DNA of 13,052 bases. Origin: Bacteroidota bacterium. Lineage in GTDB: Bacteria; Bacteroidota; Ignavibacteria; Kapaibacteriales; Kapaibacteriaceae. Under the pieces are notes generated by a model. The model was not told the DNA's origin. It worked only from the letters and a program-made list of their open reading frames with translations, and did not search any database. Within the stretch, counting starts at the first letter, position 1, and each line of letters begins with the position of its first letter. Both the position numbers and the translations under genes were made by a program. Of this stretch, positions 5,624 to 13,052 are shown piece by piece. The stretch lies in the NCBI GenBank assembly GCA_003488525.1, contig DNLG01000121.1, positions 37,727 through 50,778 on the forward strand, read 5' to 3'.

Positions 5624-7986
5624 TCGGTCAGCTCGGTATCCATCTACTTTTCGGTATCTCCGTTGCGGCAACGGTCATGTACGGTCTGGCCTTGCGACGC
5701 GCATCGGCTGACCTAGAGACCATCGGGCGGTGGCTGTTTCGGACGCTGACGGCCGGACTGCTGGTTTCGGCCGCTGCGCTCGTGTGGCTTATTGTGACGC
5801 ACCGATTCGAGTATACCTATGTGTGGAACTACTCCTCACGGGAGCTTCCGCTGCATCTGCTGGTGGCCTGCTTTTACTCCGGCCAGGAAGGGAGTATCCT
5901 GCTGTGGACACTGCTTGTGGCCGCCATCGGTAGCGTTCTGCAACCGTATGCCCGGCGTCATGGGTACGAATCCAGCGTCATGCTCTTTTACGGGTTGATC
6001 CTGACTTTCCTTACGCTTCTGATGGTAGCCAAGAACCCCTTTGCCTACTATCACGAGACCTTTGCAGCCAACGGTCTGACCATGGCTGATCTTCCGGAAA
6101 ACGGCAGGGGACTGAACCCGCTTCTGCACAATGCGTGGATTACCATCCACCCGCCAATCCTGTTCACTGGATTTGCGTCGATGTCCGTGAGCTTTGCCTT
6201 TGCCATGGCCGGACTGATCCGCCGGGATTATCATCGCTGGATCGACATCGCTCTTCCGTGGACGCTCTTCGGTACGGCCGTTCTTGGTTTCGGGATCATG
6301 CTTGGCGGATTCTGGGCCTACGAAACATTGGGATGGGGTGGCTTCTGGGGCTGGGATCCGGTGGAGAACTCGTCACTGATTCCGTGGTTGGTTGTGGTGG
6401 CACTCGTTCATACGATGCTTGTGCAGAAGCGCACCCGCGGACTCGTCAAGACAAACATGGTTCTGGCCGTTGTCAGCTTTGTCATGGTACTGTACTCGAC
6501 GTTTCTGACGCGCAGTGGTGTACTTGGTGACACATCGGTGCATTCATTTGTCGACCCCGGGAAGTTCGCTTTCTGGATCCTGCTGATCTTCATGGTCGTC
6601 TTTACGGTTCTTGGAACGGGGCTAGTCATCGCCCGCAGACGTGACATGAACGTCAACCGGGAGGAGTTCGGCGTCAAGACCCGCGAGTTTATGCTCTCCA
6701 TTGGAGCGGCTCTTACCATGGCGAGCGCGGTGTTTGTGACGATCGGAACGTCTTGGCCGGTCATCATGGAGGTTCTGGCCCTTCCGAAGGTTGCTGTTGC
6801 AATTGATTTTTACAATCAGATCCACCGTTATCTCGTGCCGGCCGTACTGATCGTCAATGGTCTTTCACTGGTCGTGCTCTGGCGATCAACGTCGATCGAC
6901 CGGCTCAAGCGTGGCATCCTGCCTGCTGCGATTGTTGCCGTGGCCGGGACGGCGCTGCTTGCCGTCTTTGGTATCGTCGACCTCTGGCCCCTTGCCCTGG
7001 GATTCGCCGCATGGTTCTCACTGGCGATCAACGTACGTGAAGCCATGCGACTGGCCAGGTCAGGTCCGTCGATGATCGGTGCGTATGTCTCCCATACCGG
7101 CATTGCCCTCTTGATGTTCGGGGTTATTTGCACGGCTTCCTATTCGACGACGTATCACGCTGTTCTTGTGCACGGACAGCCGCAGAATGTTGGCCCGTAC
7201 ACGCTGACCTATCTCGGCAAGGAGCAGGTGGAGAGGCATTTCAAGGACCGGGAAAAGTTCCGCTACTACGTGCGCATTGAGCGTGACGGTCAGCGTCGGG
7301 TGGTTGCTCCCGTGCTCTACTGGAGTGACTTCAATCAACGTCAGTCGGCCTTTCTCGAGCCCGGAATCCGCTGGGGATTGCTCAATGACCTCTATGTCTC
7401 ACCAAAGGCAACGGGGCGCGAGGACGTCCTCAACGCTACGACCATCATGCGCGGTGGCAGCATCAAAGCGCCGGTCGATAGCTCGTTGACGCTTACACTC
7501 GAACGCTTTACAATGCCGATGGAGGAGGGGGCGTCTGTTGACGGCCGCATGCAGATGGCTGGTCTTGTTACGGCCACACGCAACGGTCAGACCAGCTCAC
7601 TGCGTCTGCTGACCCGCATCAGCACGACCTCTTCCGGACCTGCATTTGATCCAGTCTGGGTGCCACTTCCGGGGTCGACGTATTCGGTCGGTCTGATCGA
7701 GATCCGTCGCAACAACGACGACCCGACGAAGTCGACAGGCACGGTCGCCTTCTACGATGCATCGAAACCAATGCCACGCGCCCGTGAGGAGTTTACTGTT
7801 GAGTTCAGTGACAAACCGCTGATCTCGTTGGTGTGGTTTGGCGTGATCGCCATGGTTGCCGGATTCGGTCTTTCGATCGGACGCTCTGTCTCAGCCCTCA
7901 AAAAGAAGTCGGCGCTCTCGAGCGCTGAGCTCACGCCAGCTGCCGACGCGCAGGACAAGGTCGACCAGACTGAGTCGGCCGCTTGA
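5620..7986 (+). CDS. ccmF: CcmF cytochrome c heme-lyase membrane subunit
   Basis: A large polytopic membrane protein, 788 residues against about 650 in Proteobacteria. CcmF takes heme from CcmE and ligates it to the CXXCH of apocytochrome c. The WWD motif is WGGFWGWDPVENSSLIPWL, residues 239-257. The four histidines expected in CcmF are visible: H177 (ITIHPP), H264 (ALVHTML), H308 (TSVHSF) and H492 (YVSHTGIAL). SGQEGSILLW (87-96) is another family hallmark. A long periplasmic domain (about 514-732) precedes the last helix (about 734-754), and a polar tail of some 33 residues ends the protein. The size excess seems to lie in the periplasmic domain and the tail. The ATG overlaps the preceding stop by 4 nt. 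The final 96 nt overlap the convergent pseudouridine synthase gene. No ccmG or ccmH follows. Confidence 0.97.
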   Translation: MIGQLGIHLLFGISVAATVMYGLALRRASADLETIGRWLFRTLTAGLLVSAAALVWLIVTHRFEYTYVWNYSSRELPLHLLVACFYSGQEGSILLWTLLVAAIGSVLQPYARRHGYESSVMLFYGLILTFLTLLMVAKNPFAYYHETFAANGLTMADLPENGRGLNPLLHNAWITIHPPILFTGFASMSVSFAFAMAGLIRRDYHRWIDIALPWTLFGTAVLGFGIMLGGFWAYETLGWGGFWGWDPVENSSLIPWLVVVALVHTMLVQKRTRGLVKTNMVLAVVSFVMVLYSTFLTRSGVLGDTSVHSFVDPGKFAFWILLIFMVVFTVLGTGLVIARRRDMNVNREEFGVKTREFMLSIGAALTMASAVFVTIGTSWPVIMEVLALPKVAVAIDFYNQIHRYLVPAVLIVNGLSLVVLWRSTSIDRLKRGILPAAIVAVAGTALLAVFGIVDLWPLALGFAAWFSLAINVREAMRLARSGPSMIGAYVSHTGIALLMFGVICTASYSTTYHAVLVHGQPQNVGPYTLTYLGKEQVERHFKDREKFRYYVRIERDGQRRVVAPVLYWSDFNQRQSAFLEPGIRWGLLNDLYVSPKATGREDVLNATTIMRGGSIKAPVDSSLTLTLERFTMPMEEGASVDGRMQMAGLVTATRNGQTSSLRLLTRISTTSSGPAFDPVWVPLPGSTYSVGLIEIRRNNDDPTKSTGTVAFYDASKPMPRAREEFTVEFSDKPLISLVWFGVIAMVAGFGLSIGRSVSALKKKSALSSAELTPAADAQDKVDQTESAA

Positions 7987-8466
7987 GTGACGCACAAGGC
8001 GCAGCGTCGGGAATCCGATATGCGCCGTCATTTTGCGCACCTGTCTGTTCTTTCCCTCGTACAGCGTCATGTCAAGCCATGTAGTTGGGATCGTCTTTCG
8101 AATTCTGATTGGGGGCACGCGCTCGGCAACCGGCGGGGGCTGGTCCATGATCGTGACGCTGCACGGGAGAGCATGAAACATCCCGAGGCGCAGACCATGT
8201 CGCATGGGGTCGAGTTCGTGCTCCTGGGGTCGCCCTTCAACCTGCGCCCAGTACGACCGCGGATGTCGCCGGTCGGGCTCCAGCAGGGGAGCCACAAGCC
8301 CCTTTTCATCGGTCAAGAGAAGTAGGCCTTCGCTGTCGGCGTCGAGTCTTCCAACGGGATAGACCCCGGCAGGGAAGCCGAAATCGGCCAGTGTTCGGCT
8401 CGTGCTACCCGGTTCCGGTGTGAACTGCGACAGCACATCGAAGGGTTTGTTAAAGGCGATGATCAT
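7891..8466 (-). CDS. rluE: RsuA/RluE-family 23S rRNA pseudouridine synthase
   Basis: A 191-residue protein without the N-terminal S4 domain, as in RluE. It starts directly with the catalytic domain (IIAFNKPFDVLSQF). The catalytic motif VGRLDADSEGLLLLTD lies at residues 38-53, with catalytic Asp42. The C-terminal block EGKNRQVRKMTAHIGFPTLR (about 137-156) is close to that of RluE, which modifies U2457 of E. coli 23S rRNA. The ending VGSWRELSARE also fits the family. The ATG overlaps the stop of the upstream gene by 4 nt (ATGA), so translation is probably coupled. The last 31 codons and the stop lie antisense to the 3' end of ccmF. RluE is the best assignment; another RsuA-type site specificity cannot be excluded. 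Confidence 0.9.
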   Translation of the reverse strand: MIIAFNKPFDVLSQFTPEPGSTSRTLADFGFPAGVYPVGRLDADSEGLLLLTDEKGLVAPLLEPDRRHPRSYWAQVEGRPQEHELDPMRHGLRLGMFHALPCSVTIMDQPPPVAERVPPIRIRKTIPTTWLDMTLYEGKNRQVRKMTAHIGFPTLRLVRHSSGRLSLVDLVLRVGSWRELSARERRLLFEG

Positions 8467-10448
8467 CTCAGGAAGTACACGCCGATCGGCTGACCCTCGA
8501 GTGACGTCCCGACGTATTGACCGCGAAGATCATAATAGCCGCGCAGTCCGACAGAAAATGGCTTTGGGGATTGCGGATCGAAGAGACGCGCGCGACCATC
8601 TGCCTCGCAAACGGACATCGTGACGAGGTCGCCGGGAATGTACCGCGTTGCTACCCGTAGGGCCTGCCCGGCGCCATCAGACCAGGTGGCCGAGTCGACG
8701 TTGATCAATGATGAGTCTGACAGACCGAGCGTATGGCGTCCCACGATCAGTCCCACGGTATCACCCGGACGGATCGTGGAGATCGAGCTGGTAACGTCGA
8801 TGAACATCATGGTGCTTGATGTGTCACGTCGGCCTCGACCCGACGGGACAAACGAAGAGGCATCAAAAGATACCGTGAAGCGCACACGACGAATGCCAGT
8901 GAGAACTTCAAGGTTGCGCTGGTCGACGCTGTCGACGATAATGGCAATAGTGTCAGCCAGGCCTGGTTGACCCTTGGCGCTCATCGCCCGCAGGCAGAGG
9001 ACGGGATCGTACAAGCGCTCGAAAGCCATGCCTCCGGTGTAGCCGTAGGACTCTGCATTTCCATAGCCATAGACAAACACACCAAAGGCGGAATCGGCGC
9101 GCAATCTGTGTGCACCCGATGTCACGGGTATCGTGACGATTGAGCTTGATGTACCGAGGATTGACCGAACGGTGGCGGTATAGTTCTTCGACCCGTCCAC
9201 CTCGAGAGAGGCAACAGCTGTCGTCGGAATGAGCGCGGTGACAAAATGTTCGCGATAAAGCTCAGCACCCATTACACTCGATGCCACGCAACCGATGGTG
9301 TAGGAACGGAGAAACTGTTCCGTCGGCGGCACGACGATCATCGATGGGTCGCCGGTGCGACCACCACCGGTGCGATTTGCCGACCGATCGAGAATAATCA
9401 CCAAGATCGGCTTGGTAGCATCGATCACCAGTGGCATATCGAGGGGAAGGTCCCAGAACTTCCCCTTGTCGAGCATGTAGGCAGGCTGTGCGTTTACCAG
9501 CACCGAAGTTGAATCGGCTGAGGCGATGACACGGCAAACCGGTATGTCATCAACCGAGTATTGCGCATAGTCTGATGGAAGCGCTAGTGGTGGTACGAGT
9601 ATGCGACGCCCCCATGTTTCCAGACCAGGCATCTGCTCGGCAAGAAGGTCACGGGAGGCACTCGGCAGCAGCACCGGAACCTGACTGCGACGATGTCCGC
9701 CGATGACAACCACGGGCTTGGATGAGCTGATGAGCGTGCCGGTAAGATCGTCGCGGCGTCGGTTGTTGATGTACGCCTGCACGAGATACGACTGACCGCG
9801 TTGCAGCTGGATGGACCTCTTACTTCCCGTGCGTCGGTCCGAGCGATCGGTACTCAGCTCAATGTTGACCGTTGTGGAATCCTCTGTTGATACCACGACA
9901 AACTGACTCGGGTAGGCCCTTGCACTGAATAGCTCCTGCACGATGTCTGACGTATATGACGCCACCATATAGTCGGTGGAAAGCGCATCGGTCGGCAGTA
10001 CAAGCCAGGCATCACTGGACTTTGGTGACCGCAGTACGGCGTAGAGGGATACATCATGGCTGGTCACAACGTGAATGCTTGCCGGAGAGGGAACTTCGCC
10101 GTTACGACTGCCACCTCCGACATTTTCTACGCCATCAAGCTGATATCTCTCGTAGTCATCAATCCGCACCTCGCGCAGCGAACCAGGTGGCACGGTAGCA
10201 CGGATGGTATCAACCGTACCGGTGAGCCGTCGTGCGGCAATGACGACAGAAGTCTGCGCCGAATCGCTGGCAAAGAGCAGCGAGAGAAAGCGCTCGTTGT
10301 CGGTCTGGCCGGACGTAAACTCGCTCGGAGGAATGGCAAGCCAGAAGTCCCGACCTCGACTGTCGCGTACCCCCTGGGCGAGCGCTTCGCAGCAGAGAAG
10401 GTAAAGTGCCGCTATGAGCCAAACGAACCGGATACGACCTCTGCGCAT
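8463..10448 (-). CDS. Secreted IgGFc-binding-like protein with short T9SS-like C-terminus
   Basis: A 661-residue protein with a clear signal peptide: MRRGRIRF, a hydrophobic core (residues about 8-20), and likely cleavage after ALA (near 24-25). GRDFWLAIPPS at residues 32-42 is the hallmark opening of the bacterial IgGFc-binding N-terminal domain. Later elements of that domain are visible: SIHVVTSHDVSLYAV near 124-138 and WLVLPTDALSTDYMVASY near 148-165. A beta-rich middle follows. The end (GYYDLRGQYVG, then QPIGVYFLR) resembles the last strands of a T9SS type A sorting domain, although a full-length domain is not obvious. It is probably a surface or secreted adhesion-type protein; true IgG binding is not implied. 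The start lies inside the 3' end of the glycosyltransferase gene (37-nt overlap), with GGA 7 nt upstream. The stop overlaps the pseudouridine synthase start. Confidence 0.85.
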   Translation of the reverse strand: MRRGRIRFVWLIAALYLLCCEALAQGVRDSRGRDFWLAIPPSEFTSGQTDNERFLSLLFASDSAQTSVVIAARRLTGTVDTIRATVPPGSLREVRIDDYERYQLDGVENVGGGSRNGEVPSPASIHVVTSHDVSLYAVLRSPKSSDAWLVLPTDALSTDYMVASYTSDIVQELFSARAYPSQFVVVSTEDSTTVNIELSTDRSDRRTGSKRSIQLQRGQSYLVQAYINNRRRDDLTGTLISSSKPVVVIGGHRRSQVPVLLPSASRDLLAEQMPGLETWGRRILVPPLALPSDYAQYSVDDIPVCRVIASADSTSVLVNAQPAYMLDKGKFWDLPLDMPLVIDATKPILVIILDRSANRTGGGRTGDPSMIVVPPTEQFLRSYTIGCVASSVMGAELYREHFVTALIPTTAVASLEVDGSKNYTATVRSILGTSSSIVTIPVTSGAHRLRADSAFGVFVYGYGNAESYGYTGGMAFERLYDPVLCLRAMSAKGQPGLADTIAIIVDSVDQRNLEVLTGIRRVRFTVSFDASSFVPSGRGRRDTSSTMMFIDVTSSISTIRPGDTVGLIVGRHTLGLSDSSLINVDSATWSDGAGQALRVATRYIPGDLVTMSVCEADGRARLFDPQSPKPFSVGLRGYYDLRGQYVGTSLEGQPIGVYFLR

Positions 10449-11530
10449 GTTTGTTCCATAGACCGTGCTGATTCATCCCAGGAAAACGAGCGTGCCCATT
10501 CAATGGCGCCGTGGGAGAGCCGCGTTCGCAACTCGCTGTCTGACAGAACACGGACCATCTGCTGAGCAAGATCCGCAATGTTACCATATGGGTACAGAAG
10601 ACCCGATACGCCATTACTTATCGAATCCCGAAGGCCAGGCGAGTCAGCAGACACCACCGGAGTGCCGCAGGCATTTGATTCGATGTTGGTGATGCCCCAT
10701 CCTTCCTTGCGAGAGGGATTGACAGCAACATGCGCCGCGGAGAGCAGGCGGATCTTCGTCTTTTCATCGGCAAAACCGTGAAACACTACGCAATCATCAA
10801 GACCGAGGTGTTTGACGTGACTCTTCAGACGCGGCTCATCGTCTCCGCGACCGATGATCTCCAGCCGTGCTTCAGGTATGGATCGACGAACGATGCGAAA
10901 AGCATCAATGACATGATCAACAGACTTATAGCGTTTGAGTCGCCCAAAGTAAACGATCGTGGGATGTACTGCCTTTCCACTAACGGCCATAGGGAAGACC
11001 GATGGATCGATGCCGTTGTGGATCACACGAATGTTCCCGGCAGGCAAACCAGCAGCGATGCACTCGGCGCGTGTGCTCTCAGACACGACCACAAGGGGCG
11101 TATGGCGATAGACGCTCGGTATGCAGAGCTCGGCAATTCGCACGTACGATCCGGCTACCGGCCCGGCCTCATGATAGATGCTCTTGCCGAATAGGTGGTG
11201 GATCAGCCCCATGACCGGCACACGACTCAGAAGCGGTAGCATCAGAGGGATCTTATTGATATCGTCGACTACCAGATCAAACGACTGCTTCGCACCCGTG
11301 CCAAGCCACCACCGGGCTGCAGCAAAGTTGTAGGTGTTTCGTGAGCCGATGCGGATCACTTTCATTCCATCGATGATCTCAGAGTCCGAGGCACCGGGAA
11401 ATCGGCACGAAACAAGTGTTACGTCATGCCCCATGCGGACCATTCGTGAGAAGATCTCATGAAGATGAGTCTCGGCACCCCCGGCCTGGGGATGCAGCCT
11501 GTCCTGCCAGTTGAAGACAACGATCCGCAT
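10412..11530 (-). CDS. GT4-family glycosyltransferase (GT-B fold)
   Basis: A 372-residue soluble protein with the two-domain GT-B layout. The N-terminal acceptor domain opens with MRIVVFNWQD and carries GGAETHLHE at residues 17-25, the glycine-rich loop common to GT4 enzymes. The C-terminal donor domain begins near residue 190 (TIVYFGRLKRYKSVDHVIDA) and includes LEIIGRGDDE (223-232). The E-x7-E motif is EGWGITNIE, with E276 and E284, which bind the nucleotide sugar. It probably adds a sugar to a surface glycan or lipid-linked intermediate; donor and acceptor cannot be told from sequence. The ATG overlaps the upstream stop by 1 nt (TGATG), and the 3' end overlaps the next gene by 37 nt. No other glycan gene is visible nearby, so a role in decorating its neighbour proteins is only a guess. 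Confidence 0.93.
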   Translation of the reverse strand: MRIVVFNWQDRLHPQAGGAETHLHEIFSRMVRMGHDVTLVSCRFPGASDSEIIDGMKVIRIGSRNTYNFAAARWWLGTGAKQSFDLVVDDINKIPLMLPLLSRVPVMGLIHHLFGKSIYHEAGPVAGSYVRIAELCIPSVYRHTPLVVVSESTRAECIAAGLPAGNIRVIHNGIDPSVFPMAVSGKAVHPTIVYFGRLKRYKSVDHVIDAFRIVRRSIPEARLEIIGRGDDEPRLKSHVKHLGLDDCVVFHGFADEKTKIRLLSAAHVAVNPSRKEGWGITNIESNACGTPVVSADSPGLRDSISNGVSGLLYPYGNIADLAQQMVRVLSDSELRTRLSHGAIEWARSFSWDESARSMEQTCAEVVSGSFGS

Positions 11531-13052
11531 CAGCGAAGCGGCGTCTCCACGACAATCTCCACCGTACGCGAGTAGAATCGTCCCTCGGGAGTATCGTTGT
11601 CGTACAGTGGTAACCTCTCACCCTGGCCCGTGATGGCCGCGCGTTGCACACCCAGGCCGGTTGCAACAGCTCGAGCTCGCTGCTCGCTGAGCCGGAGGTT
11701 GTAATCATCCGAACCAGTACGATCCGTATATCCTGTGATGGACACCTTTGAGGTTGGTGTGAGACGCGTCTTGACGTTGTCGATCAGCACCTTATGCTGG
11801 TCGGTAAGTTCCGACCGGTCGAATCCAAAGAGTATCAACGAGTAGCGGTCAACTGTCTTGTCTGTCCCACCTGATGAGCCCTTATCGACCAACGTGCGCT
11901 CGGCGACGGGCACCGTTGCGGATTCAGACGGAACGACCGTACCGTTGGAGTCCTGAACCACGAGCATATACTCAACATTGCGAATGCCACGAGGAAGAAG
12001 GCGCGATTGCTCTTCAATGCGCCAGTCGACCGCCGAAGGGGGCGCACCCGTTCCATGGAATGTCCGGATGATGCGATCATTCTCGGAAACAAAGACGGTC
12101 CATTGCTTGACGCGGCTCGTGTCAGAAAGTGACGGAGAAAACCGCAGCGCCGGAGGGTCAAACACCCGCATGGTATCCTTGGATTCGATGGCCGACAGCA
12201 GGGAAGGGTCAGAACTGACGATCTCAACGCGACGATTCTCACTAGCCCCATCGGCCTCAGACTCATTGGAAGCCGCCGACGGAAGACCGCGTCCCTCAAC
12301 AGCAATGCGTGAAGCGCTTACGCCCCAAGTGTCAACAAGGTAGTTCTTGACAACCTGGGCACGACGCTTGCCGAGGTCCTCACTGGACTTGGACTCTTTG
12401 GAATCCGTGCACCCGGTAAGAGTGATGGTCGCATCGGGCTTTTCCTGAAGGCGCTTTCCGAGAATGTTCAGGACCTGGTAGTAGGTGACCATCGCATCGA
12501 GATTATAGAAATTCGCAAGCGAATATGTTTCAACCTGCTCACGTGACAGCTGTCGGTAGCGCGGTGAAAGCGCATGAGATTGCTCATCAAAGAACACGTA
12601 TGGCAGCAGGGGGCGAATGCGAGTCGATGCAAACTCTTCGATACGAATCTGTGACCGGTCAAGCACCATTGCGTTGTCGGAAAGGCCGGACACTTTGACA
12701 GTTGGTACGAGCACCGGACGCACCTCATCTGTTGGACGCAAAAGCGTTGTACGGGCGATCTCAAAGAGTTCAAAGTCGGAGATCGGTTCTTCTTCCTCGA
12801 TCGGTGAGTATGAGATCACCACACCGGCACGGATCATTGTCTTGGTCCACGATATGTCACTCACCAGGCTGGTTGGGGCATACGTTACCAGAAGCTCCGG
12901 ACTCATGGTAAACACCCGATCGACGTCGAGTGGTAGCTCGGTGCCGATGCCCACCGTCAAACCAAGGTTCAACGCAGCCGCTGATGAAATATCGCCCTCT
13001 GCCTGATTGCGGGTGCGCTGTCCGTTTTCGAAGACAGCGTTCGATGGTGTCT
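11530..13052 (-). CDS. Outer-membrane beta-barrel protein with tandem OmpA domains (5' partial)
   Basis: The frame stays open to the right edge of the window, so the start is missing; the internal TTG at 12972-12970 is not a convincing start. About 506 residues are visible; numbering below counts from that TTG. The first part (to about 57, ending GVVISYSP) looks like the last strands of an outer-membrane barrel. A first OmpA-like domain spans about 123-253, with PYVFFDE, TGCTD (D190) and ENRRVEI. A FlgD-like Ig-type segment follows at about 271-360. A second OmpA domain spans about 377-477, with LFGFDRSEL, TGYTDRTG (D417) and SRTVEI (R469). The Asp and Arg residues that bind diaminopimelate in peptidoglycan are kept in both. 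The protein probably ties the outer membrane to peptidoglycan. The stop overlaps the glycosyltransferase start by 1 nt. Confidence 0.88.
   Translation of the reverse strand, partial: TPSNAVFENGQRTRNQAEGDISSAAALNLGLTVGIGTELPLDVDRVFTMSPELLVTYAPTSLVSDISWTKTMIRAGVVISYSPIEEEEPISDFELFEIARTTLLRPTDEVRPVLVPTVKVSGLSDNAMVLDRSQIRIEEFASTRIRPLLPYVFFDEQSHALSPRYRQLSREQVETYSLANFYNLDAMVTYYQVLNILGKRLQEKPDATITLTGCTDSKESKSSEDLGKRRAQVVKNYLVDTWGVSASRIAVEGRGLPSAASNESEADGASENRRVEIVSSDPSLLSAIESKDTMRVFDPPALRFSPSLSDTSRVKQWTVFVSENDRIIRTFHGTGAPPSAVDWRIEEQSRLLPRGIRNVEYMLVVQDSNGTVVPSESATVPVAERTLVDKGSSGGTDKTVDRYSLILFGFDRSELTDQHKVLIDNVKTRLTPTSKVSITGYTDRTGSDDYNLRLSEQRARAVATGLGVQRAAITGQGERLPLYDNDTPEGRFYSRTVEIVVETPLR

Noticed and set aside
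7955..7990. Inverted repeat GACTGAGTC near the convergent gene ends as a possible terminator.
   Set aside because: The stem is only 4 bp with no T-run on either strand, so it does not qualify as an intrinsic terminator.
7987..8325. A 112-codon plus-strand frame beginning right after the ccmF stop.
   Set aside because: It lies wholly antisense to the pseudouridine synthase, has no recognisable motif and a biased composition. The synthase is clearly the real gene.
10056..10565. A 169-codon plus-strand frame spanning the border of the IgGFc-like and glycosyltransferase genes.
   Set aside because: It is antisense to two well-supported genes, has a low-complexity charged composition and shows no domain or start signal.
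12970..12972. TTG as the start of the OmpA-type gene, and likewise TTG at 2-4 for the first gene.
   Set aside because: Both frames remain open to the window edge. The barrel segment continues upstream of 12972 (GQRTRNQAEG, then ISSAAALNLG), so both genes are truncated by the window rather than starting there.
1..13052. Search for CRISPR arrays, insertion sequences, phage genes, toxin-antitoxin pairs and defence genes.
   Set aside because: No regularly spaced repeats, transposase motifs, terminal inverted repeats or such proteins are visible. Coding density and gene types look like stable chromosome.

Overview
The window looks like ordinary chromosome from a moderately GC-rich, Gram-negative bacterium of the Bacteroidota/Chlorobiota/Kapabacteria (FCB) group. 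Three things support this. Two secreted proteins have C-termini resembling type IX secretion (T9SS type A) sorting domains. One of them has the SBBP-propeller, surface-domain and Ig architecture typical of that group. Promoter-like sites match the Bacteroidota form (TTTG, about 20 nt, TAnnTTTG) rather than the sigma70 consensus. The exact phylum is inference; a Kapabacteria-like or Ignavibacteria-like organism fits best.

Layout. Positions 1-3034 (+): a large secreted beta-propeller/Ig protein whose 5' end lies outside the window. Positions 3062-3214: a complete tRNA-Thr(CGT) with its own promoter and intrinsic terminator. Positions 3255-7986 (+): a cytochrome c maturation (Ccm, System I) cluster. 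Its order is OB-fold-like lipoprotein, ccmC, ccmD (44 aa, GTG start), ccmE, a CcmE-like protein, and ccmF. From ccmC onward the genes are packed with 4-nt overlaps or a 7-nt gap. Positions 7891-13052 (-): four tightly overlapping genes on the other strand. In transcription order they are a beta-barrel/tandem OmpA protein (5' end off the window), a GT4-type glycosyltransferase, an IgGFc-binding-like secreted protein, and an RsuA/RluE-type 23S rRNA pseudouridine synthase. The last gene runs 96 nt into the 3' end of ccmF, tail to tail.

How the genes work together. CcmC, CcmD and CcmE form the heme-loading half of System I, and CcmF is the heme-ligation half. CcmE has a CXXXY motif (CPSKY) where classical CcmE has HXXXY. 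The next gene encodes a second OB-fold-like membrane protein that stops exactly where that motif should begin. No ccmA, ccmB, ccmG or ccmH lies in the window. CcmC has an extra N-terminal helix and a periplasmic insert of about 100 residues. Together these suggest a variant Ccm pathway related to the System I* type known from Desulfovibrio and archaea. This is the most interesting content of the window. The reverse-strand set is mostly cell-envelope related, with a housekeeping rRNA-modification gene at its end. I see no mobile element, CRISPR array, phage gene or defence system. No stretch longer than 300 bases is without a gene; the largest gap (3035-3254) holds the tRNA, its promoter and its terminator.
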